Shown here piece by piece: positions 44,443-56,639 of a stretch of DNA of 64,000 bases; the first letter of the stretch is position 1, and each line of letters opens with the position of its first letter. This stretch comes from Diphasiastrum complanatum (lineage: Eukaryota; Streptophyta; Lycopodiopsida; Lycopodiales; Lycopodiaceae), in contig CM055097.1 of NCBI GenBank assembly GCA_029204225.1, positions 29,343,785-29,407,784 of the forward strand, in the 5' to 3' direction. A program made the position numbers and the translations under genes. The notes under the pieces are model-generated. The model saw nothing but the letters and a program-made list of their open reading frames with translations. It had not been told where the DNA came from and did not search any database.

Positions 44443-45226
44443 TGTTGGCTGTTCGCATCCCTCAACTCCGGCTATGGCTCCAACTATGGCAGACTCCCAA
44501 CTAGAACACGTTATGGCTCCGACTAGGCATTGTGGCTTTCCCAACCAATGGCTATGGCTTCCAACTAACAGAGAGGTTGAAGGATGAGAAGATCTACAGT
44601 GAGTGGGTGAGTATTTCGGGCAAGATCCACTCTTCTCTTGTTCTCTGCTTAGTTTCTAACAAATGACGGCTTAACCTAAAAGATAAAACCCTAAACTAAA
44701 TCTCCTCCTCTAAGGCTTACCCTACTAGAGAATGGAGGGCCTAGATTAACTTAACTTGTTGCCAGATGAATAATATACAATACAATGTGAAGTAACACAG
44801 TACATGAAACCACACAAGGGAGAACACTCAGAGAGAAAGATAGGCATGTATTGCAAATGAGGTTCTTCTCGAAAATGGACTCTTCCACTCTTATTTATAC
44901 TTGGAGTGGTGGTCACTTACAGAAATGCACTGTGGGACAAGTAAGCCACATAGACTAACTTAACTTTGAATCACACTGGTGCCATGGGACAAACCCCCAA
45001 TGGACCTTTGTGACTAACTTTTACATAACTTGAAATAACTGGAAACTACATATCTATGTGCAGTGCCTATGGCAGTTTAAACTTAGAACTGAATATATTT
45101 AGCCATTACGGATAAAGTAAAAGCCTAAGCTTGATGGGCAAGTTCTATGTTTAAATCCTATCCTGCTTGTATTTTTAAAGATGTTCCGCATGATGGCTAG
45201 AATATTCCTTGGAATATCAGCCTACA
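44443..45226 (-). repeat. 5' LTR of the gag-only element (784 bp)
   Basis: Pairs with 37191-37984 at about 97-98% identity by eye, plus one 10-bp gap near its outer end. TATA box TATAAATA at 44899-44892 on the minus strand. Confidence 0.93.
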
Positions 45227-45410
45227 AACCTTTTGTTCTCAAGTGCTAAAAATGTTAAATAGACTCGACTTTGTCACAGTCTTCACATTTTTTGCCTGTT
45301 GAAGATTGCATGTAAAAATGCAGACTGTTGCGAGAAACAGTTCATTTCTACAGACTGTTTGAAGAGAGTGAATTCCTTAAGTGAATTGAAGGGCAGTTAG
45401 GATGAGTGTA
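45227..45410 (-). repeat. Copia F 3' LTR, second part
   Basis: Continues the LTR after the nested element and matches 49864-50035. The last 20 or so bases of the LTR and its polypurine tract are missing; it abuts the truncated copia F coding region at about 45413. Confidence 0.88.
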
Positions 45411-45412
45411 GC

Positions 45413-48400
45413 TTATGTATTACCATTATAGCACAAAGCATAATGCTTCGTAGCTTGAATGTACTTCAATACTCTTTGTAGAGCCTTCCAATGTTGTAAG
45501 CCTGGATTGGACATGTACTGTGACAGTGTGCTTATCATATACGCTAGATCGGGTCGTGTGCAGATCATAGAATACATTATAGACCCGATTATCGACTCAT
45601 AAGGGTGTCTGCACATCTCTTTCTGTTCTGCTTGATTTCTAGGGCACATGTCTTTAGATAGTTTGGATCTTGGATCCATGGGTGTGTCTATCGGCTTACA
45701 ATCCTCCATGCCATATCTGTGAAGTACATTGATTAATTAGATTCTTGGCTTATAGCGATCCTTCTGCTTGTGTGATCTCTGGTGATCTCCATACCAAGCA
45801 GGTAATGAACTGGGCCTAAATTAGTCGTCTCAAATTCTGTTGAAAGCAAAGATTTTGTCCATACAATAACTTATTTGAATTGTTGATGATTAAAGAATCA
45901 TCGACATAAAATGCCATTATGACATAACTTGACCCTTTATACTCGAGATACACATTTGAAAATCTACAGAGCAAGAAGTAAAATGGTGCTGTAACAAGAA
46001 GTGATTAATTCTTTCATACCAGACCCTAGGAGCTTGTTTGAGGTCATAAAGTGCCTTCTGCAATTTACATACCATTTGCTTTTGGCCTTGAAGGACATAA
46101 CCTGATAAATGGAAATATCTTCTTGTATATATCCATGAAGGAATGTTGTATGGATGTCCATCTGATGCATGTCCAGATCCTCTACAGCAGCTATAGCCAA
46201 CAAGGTTTGAATAAAGTGAAGCTTTACCACTGGATTGAGAGTGTTAGTGTAATATATTCCATATACTTGCTCATATCCTTTAACCACCAATCGAACTTTC
46301 CATTTGGATATTGATTCATCTGGCTTAAGCTTCAGTTTGAAATTTCACTTAGTGTCAATGAGCTTTGTTCCTGCAGGAGGATTAACAAGACTCCAAGTCT
46401 TGTTCTTCATCAATGAGTCGTACTCAATGTCCATGGTAGCTTTCCATTTGTCTACATCTGACATTGACAATGCTTTTGCAACAGAGGCAGGTTCATCATG
46501 ACTGATGAATGTCTGAGGGATGAAACAATTAGGTTGTTGTCATTGTCGTGTAGATCTTCGAACTGTAGGTTCTTGAGTAGATAACTCTCCTAGGTGAATG
46601 ACTGGGATATCTTCATATTGTGGTAACGATCGTAGGTTTGGGCCTATTGACGATAAATGGAGCTCTTGGAACAAACTCCTGCATTTGTTGCTTCTGCTTA
46701 AAATCATAAAATTTGTCTTCAAGAAAGACAACATCTCGGTTGACTGATATCTGACTTGTTTCAACATCATAGATGCGGTATGTTTTATGTGATGTTGACT
46801 AGCCAATAAAAATATCCTTACAACTGAGTGAGTCTAGCTTCTTCCTCAGATCAAACGGTGTTTGTGCATAGCAGAGACATCCAAACACACGTAAGTGTTT
46901 TAGACTTGGTTTGTAACCATAGTAGGCCTCAAACAAAGTTTTGGAGTCAAGTGCCTTTGTGTTGGAATAATTTTGCAGATAGTAGGTTGTAGATATTGCT
47001 GAGCATTAGACATGGATCATGCAGCTTCCATCAATGTTCAATTCTTTCTTACAGCTATGTCGTTCTGTTGCAGTGTGTAGCTGGCAGTAAACTGATGGCA
47101 CATGCCACATGAAGATAAGTAGTTCGCCATTTCATAAGACATGTACTCTCCCCCTGAATCAGACCACATGGTCTTAATACTCTGACCAGTTTGAGTCTCA
47201 GCAAATTGTTTAAATTTTTTGAAATAGTTGAATGCCTCAGACTCATCTTGATGAACATGATTCTGGTGAATCTGGAGAGGTCATCAATAAAAGTGATGAA
47301 ATATAAAGCTTGATCCAAAGAGGGCACGCTCATAGGACCACATAAATCATTATAAATTAATTCAAAAATGGACTTAGCTCTTTTGGCTTGTCCTTTTGAA
47401 AATCTTGTTCTAGGTTGTTTCCCTAGTAAGCACATTTCACAGATGAACTGATTTCTTGTGGAGACAACATTAATACTCATATCCTTGACCATACTATTAT
47501 GATGCATATACAAGATAGATCTCATGTTTAAGTGTCCTAATCTTTGATGCCATACATAATCATCTGAATTACTCATAGAAGTAGTAAGTCTAATTGTTCT
47601 GAATGGAACAAGGCTCTACAACCTTGATCAGTGAGCTTGCTAATTGACAGTAAATTCTTTGCCAGTTTGGATACATATAGTACATCCTTAAATAAGGTCG
47701 ATCTACCATTTGGAAGATAAAGGCGTATAAACCCTTTGCCTTCAATCTGTAGTGTACTTGAGTCACCGAAGTAAACATACTTCGAATCTGTAGGTGTGAG
47801 ATCTTCGAATAGGAACTTGCATGAGGTCATGTGATGAGAAGCACCGAAATCGAGATACCAATTCAAGGCATATCTAATGGGTTCATCTTGTATTATCAAC
47901 ATCTTTTCTTCTTCTTGATAATTTTTGACAGAGTCAGAGCCTCCTTCTTGGTGTTGTTGCATCTTTTTCCTCGCTTCATTGTGCTTATCCGACAGTCTTT
48001 GATGTCGTGATTGGATTTCTTGTAGTATTTGTAAAAGAGTTTGGTCTTGGCAGGTTGTTGTCGACTGTGCTATTGTTGTTGTTGCATTGAATATGTCTGC
48101 TCAGCCTTTGTCTTTTTATCCTTGAGGTGCTTCTTCTTGGAATGCTACTTACTGGAGTACAAGGCCATTGTCTTGTTACTCGAGGTAGATAAGCTTTTTC
48201 TCTTTACTTCTTCCTACAATAGACTTGTTGTTGTCAACTTTTGGAGTGATAGCACAGGAGTATTGCTCAAAAGCAATACTAGATTTTCATAGGAGGGAGG
48301 AAGACTGGCAAGAAGAGACATAGTAGAGTCTTCTTCTGAAATAGGCGAACCTATAGCAGCTAATTGATTCAGCAATTGTTTGAACTCATTTAGATGATCA

Positions 48401-48765
48401 CTGACTGAGGTGCCTTCGCTCATTTTGAGGGTAAGGACCTTCTTTTTTAGAAAGAGACGAGTAGATACATCTGAAGTTTCGTAAATACTTGTCAAAATGT
48501 CTCATGCTTCTGTAGAAGTGGAACAATTTGATACATGAGGTATCTGAATATCTTTCGAATTTAAGGATACAATGGCAAGTGATTTGCCATCCTTTGCTTC
48601 CCATAGGGGAAGTAGTTTTGGTTTTGCCAATCTGGCTATTGAACCATTGACGTATCCCCATATCTTTTTTTTGATCAGTATCATCATCATTTTGAATTTT
48701 CACATGTGAAAATCATCTCCATCAAACTTGTTAATCAAGCGGATTTTTGATGTTGAACCTTCCAT
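45413..48765 (-). pseudogene. Copia F gag-pol (RNase H missing)
   Basis: ATG at 48765 starts gag (MEGSTSKIRLINKFDGDDFH; the next Trp is a stop). Further gag: DHLNEFKQLLNQLAAIGS, SLLASLPPSYENLVLLL. The zinc knuckle reads YKYYKKSNHDIKDC (about 48030), with both leading Cys changed to Tyr. Protease: WYLDFGASHHMTS (about 47865), Phe replacing Ser of DSGA. Pre-integrase VWHQRLGHLNMRS (about 47555); integrase CGPMSVPSLDQALYFITFID, then a frameshift. RT: MDIHTTFLHGY; the catalytic YVDD is intact at 45908-45897. The linker GSIMYSMICTRPDLAYM and VLKYIQATKHYAL is followed by truncation, so RNase H is absent. Confidence 0.9.
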
Positions 48766-48870
48766 GAAGATCAATGAACAAATATTGAACACAAATCAAA
48801 TATAAACTAGCTCTGAAATATGAACGTATTAGGTTCTTTTAATCCTTGGACTCTAGTAAATCCAAAACCA

Positions 48871-48883
48871 TGCTCTGATACCA
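48871..48883 (-). other. Primer-binding site of copia F (initiator Met-tRNA)
   Basis: Minus strand TGGTATCAGAGCA, three bases from the LTR end at 48887. Confidence 0.93.
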
Positions 48884-48886
48884 ATC

Positions 48887-50061
48887 TGTTGGGGACAACA
48901 GGGTGAATAGGCCGCAGTGGAAACGGAGGCCGTTGTCCCAACAAAAGAAAAACAATGAAAATGATAGTAGGATCTTGGATTACTTAAAGAACTTGGAATA
49001 GAGCAGTGTTGATATGTGCTGATAATGAGTATCAGTGTAGGTGTCATAGACAACCATAAAGAATTGCTAGATGATTAGGTGTCTATGAAAGCCATGCAAT
49101 TCTCTATTACTGATACTCGTGACTATAGAGGAGAAAGAGCGAGAGGCATTCAAGCATTTAACATGAATACAACATGATAAGAAAAATAGCGATTTTGTAT
49201 AATGAGTGTTGTAGTAACAATGATCACGTCACAAAACAATAGCGTTGAGTGCGTGAACCTACTTATAGAATCAAATCATTGCTTTCTTTCAGAATGCTCT
49301 AACTCTCTCTAGAATCTCTAAATTTGAGTAGTTAGATACTGGAAAACCAATTTTGTCCGTTTGATCTCTGTCGTGTTGGATTCCATATTGATTTTTTTAT
49401 ATCGTGTCTCTAATCGCTCAGTTCCTTATATAGCTATCGAATGATCTTATGTTATTCTAATTACAATTACAAGATCATTAATAGTTCTGTACCTAATTAA
49501 AAGAATGTTTATCCAATGGAGCATGAACACGAAGACAACAAAATCTCCTTCGTAAGTGACCATAGGAGCTTGAAGCTGCAACCACAATCTCCTTCGTATG
49601 TGACCGCAAGCGGTGTCTTGTGGTATAGCTGCATGTTGACCGCAAGCGTTGACTTGCGGTGTTCCTTCGGTCAGTCCTCTTTGTAAGTTGCAGTTCATCC
49701 ACTTCGCATTGTGACCTCATGCTAGACTCGGGTGGTGCCTTGGGCGGTTGGTGCTTCCTTGTGGTATCTCATGTAAATATGCAGTATGTCGCATTCCTCA
49801 GAAAAATGTCATTGCTTGAGTGCCCAAAATCCTGAGTAAATCATTGTTGTTGCATTCCTCGCAAAAACCTTTTGTTCACGAGTGCTCAGAATGTTAAGTA
49901 AAAGACTTTGTCGCAGTCTTCGCATTTTTCGCCTGTTGAAGATTGCATGTAAAAATGCCAAATATTGCGAAAAACAGTTCATTTCTGCAGATTGTTTGAA
50001 GAGAGTGAATGAGTGAATTGGAGGGCAGTTAAGATACGTAGGAGTAAGATTAACTCCAACA
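48887..50061 (-). repeat. Copia F 5' LTR (1,175 bp)
   Basis: On the minus strand it starts TGTTGGAGTTAATC (50061) and ends TTGTCCCCAACA (48887). TATA TATATAAG at 49432-49425. Contains the uninterrupted sequence gcaaaaaccttttgttc (about 49860-49876), the empty site for the element nested in the other LTR. Near the primer-site end TGTTGGGGACAAC can pair with GTTGTCCCAACA (48932-48943) to form a hairpin. Confidence 0.9.
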
Positions 50062-50630
50062 TGGAGCACGTTCCCACATGTGAGTAGTAGGCGTATTTGC
50101 ATTAGTCAATTCATGCTTTAAAATAGCTAGTTTTTCAAAGCAATGTGAAACTTGACAAAAGCTAGTCAAGTAGAAGCATGTGAAGTGTCATCATGAGATT
50201 GGGACCCAATCTGTCTCAAGTCCTATGAGGTTTTGACAAATTTCATAAAGTGTAGAAGTGCAAAATTGCAGGTGGTGCACAAAAAATTCATCACATTGAA
50301 ATTTGAGGTCCAATCAAATTTTGAGGTACAAATCATGGATCCAATCATTTTTAGAGGTCACCACATGCCTAATGGAGTAGGAACTATCATTGTACTTTCA
50401 TCAATTTTGAGAGATGGTTTTGTTTTGAGTCAATTTCTCCTGTTGTACTCTCTCTCTACCCGAGGGCTCTTGGCTTTTCTCTCTCTACTTGAGAGGAGGA
50501 TGTGTGTATGACTCTAAAATCTTGTGTAAGACTTAGTTTTTTCATGAATGTGCATGGAAATGGCCTGTCTTTGATTGATGATTACTATTTGTGTACAAGA
50601 GCTCTTGCCTAGATCCAAATCTTGTTTGTG
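50062..50630. other. Unassigned DNA between two LTRs
   Basis: No frame recognised. Contains short repeats of caatcaaattttgaggt and a pyrimidine-rich stretch (ctctctctacc). It may be leader of the element whose LTR starts at 50771. Confidence 0.4.
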
Positions 50631-50638
50631 TCATAAAA

Positions 50639-50783
50639 CCGTGGGATACTATGGTATCGAATTAGTGAAACTCTGATTATAACATAAGCTCTGATACCAT
50701 GTCGTAAAACCGTGGGATACTATGGTATCGGATTAGTAGAACTCTAATTATAACAGAAGCTCTGATACCATGTCGTAAAACGA
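50639..50783. repeat. 71-bp tandem duplication spanning an LTR/primer-site junction
   Basis: gtgggatactatggtatcg starts at 50641 and 50712. Each unit contains agctctgataccatgtcgtaaaac, the minus-strand junction LTR end (TTTTACGACA) followed by TGGTATCAGAGC. The two primer sites are at 50699-50688 and 50770-50759. Confidence 0.9.
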
Positions 50784-51520
50784 GATGTTAATTAGGGAAA
50801 GTTTGAGTGGGTGCATCGGAAGCACGTCAGTTAGCAGCAGAACAATTCAAGAATGAATGATTCAGATATGCGCAAATGAACAATATAGTAGCGAGACTGG
50901 AATTGCACTCTGATTAATATCAACAATGAGTACAATGGCTTGAAGTGATAACTTCAGCTTGTTGAGCGTAATAACACTTGGCTACAAAAACTCGGATTAA
51001 TTCTGAAGAAGTTTTCTGATGAAGATTAAGTCTTAACTAACTTCCTATTCACAGTTTATTGGTCAATTACAAAATATCTTTTACTTGCTAAATATCTAAT
51101 TAGCATTAAATGCTATATGTCTCATTTATTACAACCGCCTTTGAATGTACAAAGTAGGCGGACTTTTAACACAGATCGGATTTCTAATCGACAGTATCAA
51201 AATTTACATTGTATCGAAAATTACAATGACACAAGAAATTATACAATTACTTGAAAATTACAATGACTCGGAAAATTACGAATATTGCCATGCAATACAA
51301 TGATTATGTGCTAATGTATAAGAATTGCAATAACGTAATGAATGAGCACTAGTGTGAGCAGAAAATGATGATAGCAAGTGATGTCCTAAGGCTGGGGATG
51401 ATAGATGTGAAACGGAGAAGAAAGAAAACTTGGACCCTGAAAGGATGAAGTAGCAAAATGGAAACCCACACACCCTTATATAGTGTGCGTATAGTAGGGG
51501 TTCCAAAAAATCCTCTAGAT
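50771..51520 (-). repeat. Lone LTR of a minus-strand element
   Basis: Minus-strand end ...TCGTTTTACGACA is joined directly to TGGTATCAGAGC. A minus-strand TATA (CTATATAAGG) lies at about 51482-51473. The outer end is not defined; about 51500 is an estimate. No coding region of this element is present at lower coordinates, so it is a solo or truncated LTR. Confidence 0.65.
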
Positions 51521-51899
51521 TTTCAAAAATAGTAAATCAAAAGATTTAAAGTGAAAATAAACTCCATACATTTCTAACTTTATGTAATCACCAATTTCTC
51601 AAGAAAAAACATCTATATACGTTGTATGACAAAACATTCACATTGAAATTGCATGTTTGTGATTTACCTCACCAAACTCTGTAAATCATAATGCAAACTC
51701 TATGATGAAATTTCATAAGATAGATCATTGTTATTAGAATATGGTAGTACATAAGAGCATCTCAAAATCCATGTATTTTTAATGTGATTGAATCTAAAAA
51801 TGAAGCACACTTTTGGTCTTTTTCTTCGTCTCCTTATTGCAAAAACAAACATCAAATCAATATTATAATTCATAATATATATATTGAATAAGTATAAGA
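51521..51899. other. Intergenic DNA
   Basis: AT-rich; nothing recognised. Confidence 0.5.
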
Positions 51900-53220
51900 A
51901 AATTAGATATTATATGTCACACATTTATTGCTAGAGCTTAAAGTTTGTCCGTTGATACTAAACACAAAATTTGTGGGCACATCAATAAATATCAATCCAA
52001 GCATAGCCCGTAGATATTCTAGACTCCAATCACTATTGACACACTTCTTGTATTTCATCATTTGGCATATGGATAGATAGTTCAAATTCTTGTTGTCTTA
52101 TCTCTGCGTCCAAGTTGTCCCATCAACCATGACCAAACTTGAACCGCATGTAAACAAAACTGAAGGAGTACGTTTGACGTGCAATATGATATCTTATTAT
52201 CATCGTTTCACGACAAAGATCACACCTTATTAAATCTCCTTTGTGCTCTACTTGAGTCCCAAGATGTGAATACATTATCCAACAATGAGAATTATGTTGT
52301 TTTCCACGCTTATAATACATTTGTTTTCTAAAAGGTATTGCCTTAAATATGGCAACAAATACAGTGATGGGCACAGAGACACTAGTGTGAAGTTGTTTGG
52401 AGACAAATGTTGTCTTCATATTCATCGTAATCTCTTTGATAAGTTGAATTTCTATTAATTTTTCAATGGTCAATCAATCGATATAGGGCCAGTCGTGAGA
52501 ATTGACTCTAGGCTCAGAAAGAGACAATAATTTGTCATTCTCGAACCTCTTTGGAACTTCGTACATGTGATCATAGAAGTAAACACCCATTTCAATGAGA
52601 GCAGAGGACTTAAGCCCATCATATATCAATTCCCCAAGTTTTGCATGTATGGCAAAGAACTTTTCGGTAAACAATTTTATGTGTTGCCATTTGAAGCTAT
52701 TTGAAAGAAAAACATATGCACAAGCGGAAGAAATTTTATTGCCAAATAAAATGAAGCAAGTCTTCCCATCATATATCAATTCTCCATGTTTTGCATGTAT
52801 GGCAGAGAACTTTCCTATAAACAATTTTACGTGCAACTAGTTGAAGCTATTTGAAGAAAAAAACATATGCACAAGTAGAATAAATTTTATCGCCATGCAA
52901 AATGAAACAACAATAATCTATAAATAAAATGTACTTGACATTCAAAGATGTGAGACTTACAATGTGAAAGTATTCTTAATATCTTGACACATGTACACGT
53001 ATTGTACTTTGGCAAAGTAGTATCCATTGCAAACGATCTTGATTTGTGAATCCTTCCTTTCTAATGGTGCTCTTTATTGTCTTGTTTTCTCTTTGCAACC
53101 CTATGAATTCCTTTACCATAGGGTTGCATATAAACCCAACCAAAAGTTGAGTTGAAAGTGATGTAGACAACTCAATGGTCATTGGAGTCTTTGATTGGTG
53201 CAACAATGAAACTTAATTGC
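51900..53220 (-). pseudogene. Decayed protein-coding region, family not recognised
   Basis: On the minus strand a continuous-looking protein can be followed through single stops: WQHIKLFTEKFFAIHAKLGE, YEVPKRFENDKLLSLSEPRV, DWPYID, stop (TGA for Trp, 52473), LTIEKLIEIQ, then HCWIMYSHLGTQVEHKGDLI and RCDLCRETMIIRYHIAR, a stop at about 52123, and WDNLDAEIRQQEFELSIHMP. The RCDLC pair and downstream His could be a small zinc site. The upstream part (about 53220-52980) reads FGWVYMQPYGKGIHRVA. I do not recognise the family. It does not look like gag or pol, so a host-gene pseudogene or captured fragment is likely. Confidence 0.4.
52618..52916. repeat. 150-bp tandem duplication inside the decayed gene
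   Basis: catcatatatcaattc starts at about 52618 and 52768. The units include ttttgcatgtatggca.agaactttyc, aaacaattttaygtg and tgaagctatttgaa, and duplicate about 50 codons of the minus-strand frame (KLF.(G/E)KF.AIHAK.GELIYDG twice). Confidence 0.85.
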
Positions 53221-53373
53221 ATCTTTGGTATTCTTGATTGACTAGAAGTCATGATGTCTAATGAAATGATAATGTTTGACAAAAAATAAAGTGTCTCAAC
53301 TTTAGACAATGAGTGAATGATAATGAGAGAAGATGGCCTATTTGAATATGTAGAATGAGGAAAGTGAGAGGTT

Positions 53374-53408
<35 letters not shown>

Positions 53409-54207
53409 TGTATGTTAGTGACTACTGAACATTTTGCTATGTGATAGGTGTGGTTAATGTCCCATGTAGAATTAATTTTAGAGATGTACTTTGTGGGCCC
53501 ACACTTGATTTAATGTACACCATTAAATTTGGCTTGTCATATGGATTGAAGATGCAAGATGAGTGCATATAGCAAGCTAATGGGCTAACATCTTTTGAAC
53601 TTATTCTGGAATTTAATGGAGTTGGTGAAAATGATGTTGAGTCTTGAAAAGTTAGCATGAGTGAGTGTGCATATGAAGCATTTTGAGCTATGCAAACATT
53701 TTATGATTGCTATGAACTATAAATGCTATGAATGTTATGCAAATGCTATGTAATGTTGTTTTGTGAATCAAATGTTGTAAGATTTTGTTTAAAATCAAAT
53801 ATAATATTCTAAGATTATATTTTGAAATCAGATGATGTAATGCAAATTCATGTAATGCTGGTTCTCAACTGATGTAATGTTGTTTTGGAATTCAAAAATA
53901 GCATGCCAGCGTGCTAAGTGAAATAGGAAAGAAAAAAGAAAAAAAAAAACCCTCCAAAAATGGCACTTTAGTGTGCCATCTTTGCAGGCTAAGAAAAACT
54001 TTTAATTTTAATTTTTTTTAGTTTGGAATTTTTAACTATGTACCAAACACAATTCTTAATAATAAACATTAAAGTAGTGGCATTAAAAAAAGTAGCACAC
54101 CATGTGCTCTATTTTTGTTGATCATCGCAAGAGAAAAGTTCGCAAAATGCGAAGGCCCAGATTAAGGCTAGGGTTAATTTTTAAGGTTTCTATACCAAAA
54201 AATAGCA
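53221..54207. other. Intergenic DNA
   Basis: AT-rich, contains a (GA)n run at about 53378-53406 and recurrent aatgctatg words at 53690-53760. No gene recognised. Confidence 0.5.
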
Positions 54208-54209
<2 letters not shown>

Positions 54210-54284
<75 letters not shown>

Positions 54285-54310
54285 GAGAGAGAGCGAGCGA
54301 GCGAGCGAGC
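54210..54310. repeat. Compound (GT)n(GA)n(GCGA)n microsatellite
   Basis: About 36 bp of GT, then about 45 bp of GA with one interruption, then gcgagcga repeats. The Arg/Glu-rich frame through it is not a gene. Confidence 0.97.
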
Positions 54311-56639
54311 GCCTCAAATGCTATGCTTTGCTATTTGGTTATGTTTCATGCTTATGATTTGGACTCCCTTTTTGCTGCGAAAAGGTCTATACCAAACAAG
54401 ATAGCAAAAGTATTGATACCAAAGAAGATTAAGAGAAAGAGATGAGTTGAAACAATGTTGGAAAGGAGGCTAATTATTGTCGTGGAGGAAAATTATGTGT
54501 CACGTGGTGTGTTTTTTGTGGCAATTAAAAGAAAGAAGATGGCATTCTCGGGGCATCAATAAAAGGTAAGCGCATTTCGTGCTTTAACTTCCAGATTGCA
54601 AAGCCTATTTGACATTCATATCCAGAGAATTTATTTGTGGTTCCTCCATTCTGTGCCCTACCATCCAAATAGATTGTTGCTTAGAGAATCTCCTGTGAAT
54701 CGTGAGATGGGGAATGATTTGAATATTTAGCTTGCCTCAATGGAAATCTATTTGGAATGACAGAAGTTTTGTGCTCCCTACAAAATTTAGAGGAAGTGAT
54801 AAAATGAGAACCAACTGCTAACCAAAAAATGGGATGCAACATTTGAAGGCTGAAGCTATTGCTGTAAAAGAATCTTTTAGGTCTACTCATGGTTACTGTA
54901 CTTCCAAGCATGTTCACCAGTCTTCAATAGTCCAGACTTCCATATCGTACTGCAATATCAGCTCGTGTAGAACAAAATTTTCAGCTCTGGATCTTGGTGA
55001 AGCTGCTCTCTCAGGGTGACCATGATGAATGCTGATCTGCAGGATGTACCAATTAATCAATGAAGACAGTTGCCAAGAATGATAGAGAAAGTGACCAAAT
55101 GTTGTCCCGACGAATGGGAAAGACAGCATGCTCAATATGTAAGGATAAAACAGCTGGCAATAATGTAGCATGATGTTGGAAGATGATGGGTTTTAAATAC
55201 CACTAAAATGTACAAATGTCTTGTTCAAAGGATGTGAAGATTCGAGAGAAAAAAGGAGGACATCAGGAGCATCTTCTAAAAGTATCAATTTCGGACAATA
55301 TGTAGGAGACAAACTTGGTGTACTGAAGAACGAAATATGGTGCTGGAATTACATCAAATCTATTCTCCCAAGGGATATATGAATGTTACATACTTGACAG
55401 GCATAAACAAATACCTTGAACCCTGCATGATCAAGCCCAATAATTCTATGGACTGGGAATGCCTCATATCAGCCATTCTTGTCAGAAGAGCGCAAGGTAG
55501 AAATGTATATATAGAAATGTAGCAAACGCAGCTAGGAATTGAGTAATTTTGGTAAGGAACAAAATCAGCCTACAAAGAAGAAAAATCTTGCAATGGCAAG
55601 CAAAAGAGATGGTGTCTTAAAATGGAAATCCAGCACCCTTGGGTATGCAAATGATGGCTAATGTGATCTGCCATGAGGGATTGGAGAAAATAGCACGCCA
55701 ATAGACAACAATGATGACCTGATAGGCCAAAAACTGTAGTGTCCACTTTCTGGAAGCCAAACTGGAATTTGAGGATGAATGTATTCTCTTTCCTGGTAAT
55801 GAAAGGATCACCTTTTAGCACTTTGAGAATCACTCTGTTATGAACTAAAGAGCAATTCTACAGAGCAATATGCAACAACAATGGTATAGAACAAATCAAC
55901 AGTAAAGCATGTTTGCAGGTCTCCCACTTCAGAACCTTGCCACTGAGTTCTCCTTCGAAAAGGCTTGCTATTTCTATAATCATCAAATAGCAAATGAGAC
56001 AACACTGTCTATCTATAGTCTCTGAGGTCCCCATACTTGGGCAAGAGGAACCTACCCTTTCTGCACCCTGAAAAGACCCAGAAGACTAGGGCTCCGTTGA
56101 CACGTTAGGTTCTTGTCAAATGACAATGTATCCGATGTCTCAAAATAATGGACCCAATGCAACTACCTGATACTTTGGCGGCCTAAATGAATTAATCGCA
56201 TGGGCGGCTTCCTAGCAGCAAGAACAACTAACATAGAGCATCGGTGTTGTGAGTAACTTCATTTTGAGCATAACAAGAGCACTTCATTTTGGCCCACCAA
56301 GCACATCCTTACGATTATGATTATATAGTACTTTTTCCAGATAGACCATGGTAGAAAATTCTCAGGATTTCATCCAGGTGATATTGCTGAGCATATTTTG
56401 AAATAAATAAGAAGAGGGAGAGATTCTAGAGATTTCTTTTAGAGCTAAATACTACAAAAGCTTTATGACGATCAGTTCATTCTTGTATGTGGCATCAGTT
56501 GAGATAGCTTTAAGGCATGAAAATTTCTAGATGAACTTTTTGGGTTTGGAACCCTCTCAGATGTCATTAAGAAAGTGACTCAATTCTGGAGGGCTGCAGC
56601 ACTTCAAAGAACGTTGACTCCCTGAATTTTTGTTTGCAG
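54311..56639. other. 3' flank and possible 3'UTR of UFL1
   Basis: No further UFL1 exon is expected, because the stop codon at 56640 matches the family C-terminus. Small frames here are scattered and unrecognised. Part of the stretch next to 56640 will be the UFL1 3'UTR. Confidence 0.45.

Larger units (their letters stand above)
37191..45226 (-). mobile_element. Gag-only LTR retrotransposon nested in the copia F LTR
   Basis: An 8,036-bp element with LTRs 37191-37984 and 44443-45226 and a perfect 5-bp target duplication AACCT (37186-37190 and 45227-45231). A tRNA-Asp-type primer site at 44441-44428 and a polypurine tract next to 37984 set its direction as minus. The only recognisable protein is a Ty3/gypsy-type gag (about 41080-40520). 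I found no protease, RT, RNase H or integrase motif in any frame. This is the layout of the terminal-repeat-with-gag class, moved in trans by a related autonomous element. The LTRs differ at about 19 positions plus a 10-bp gap, so it is younger than its copia host. Confidence 0.92.

Noticed and set aside
54209-54445. Small frame encoding Cys-Val repeats followed by Arg-Glu repeats
   Set aside because: Translation of a GT/GA microsatellite.
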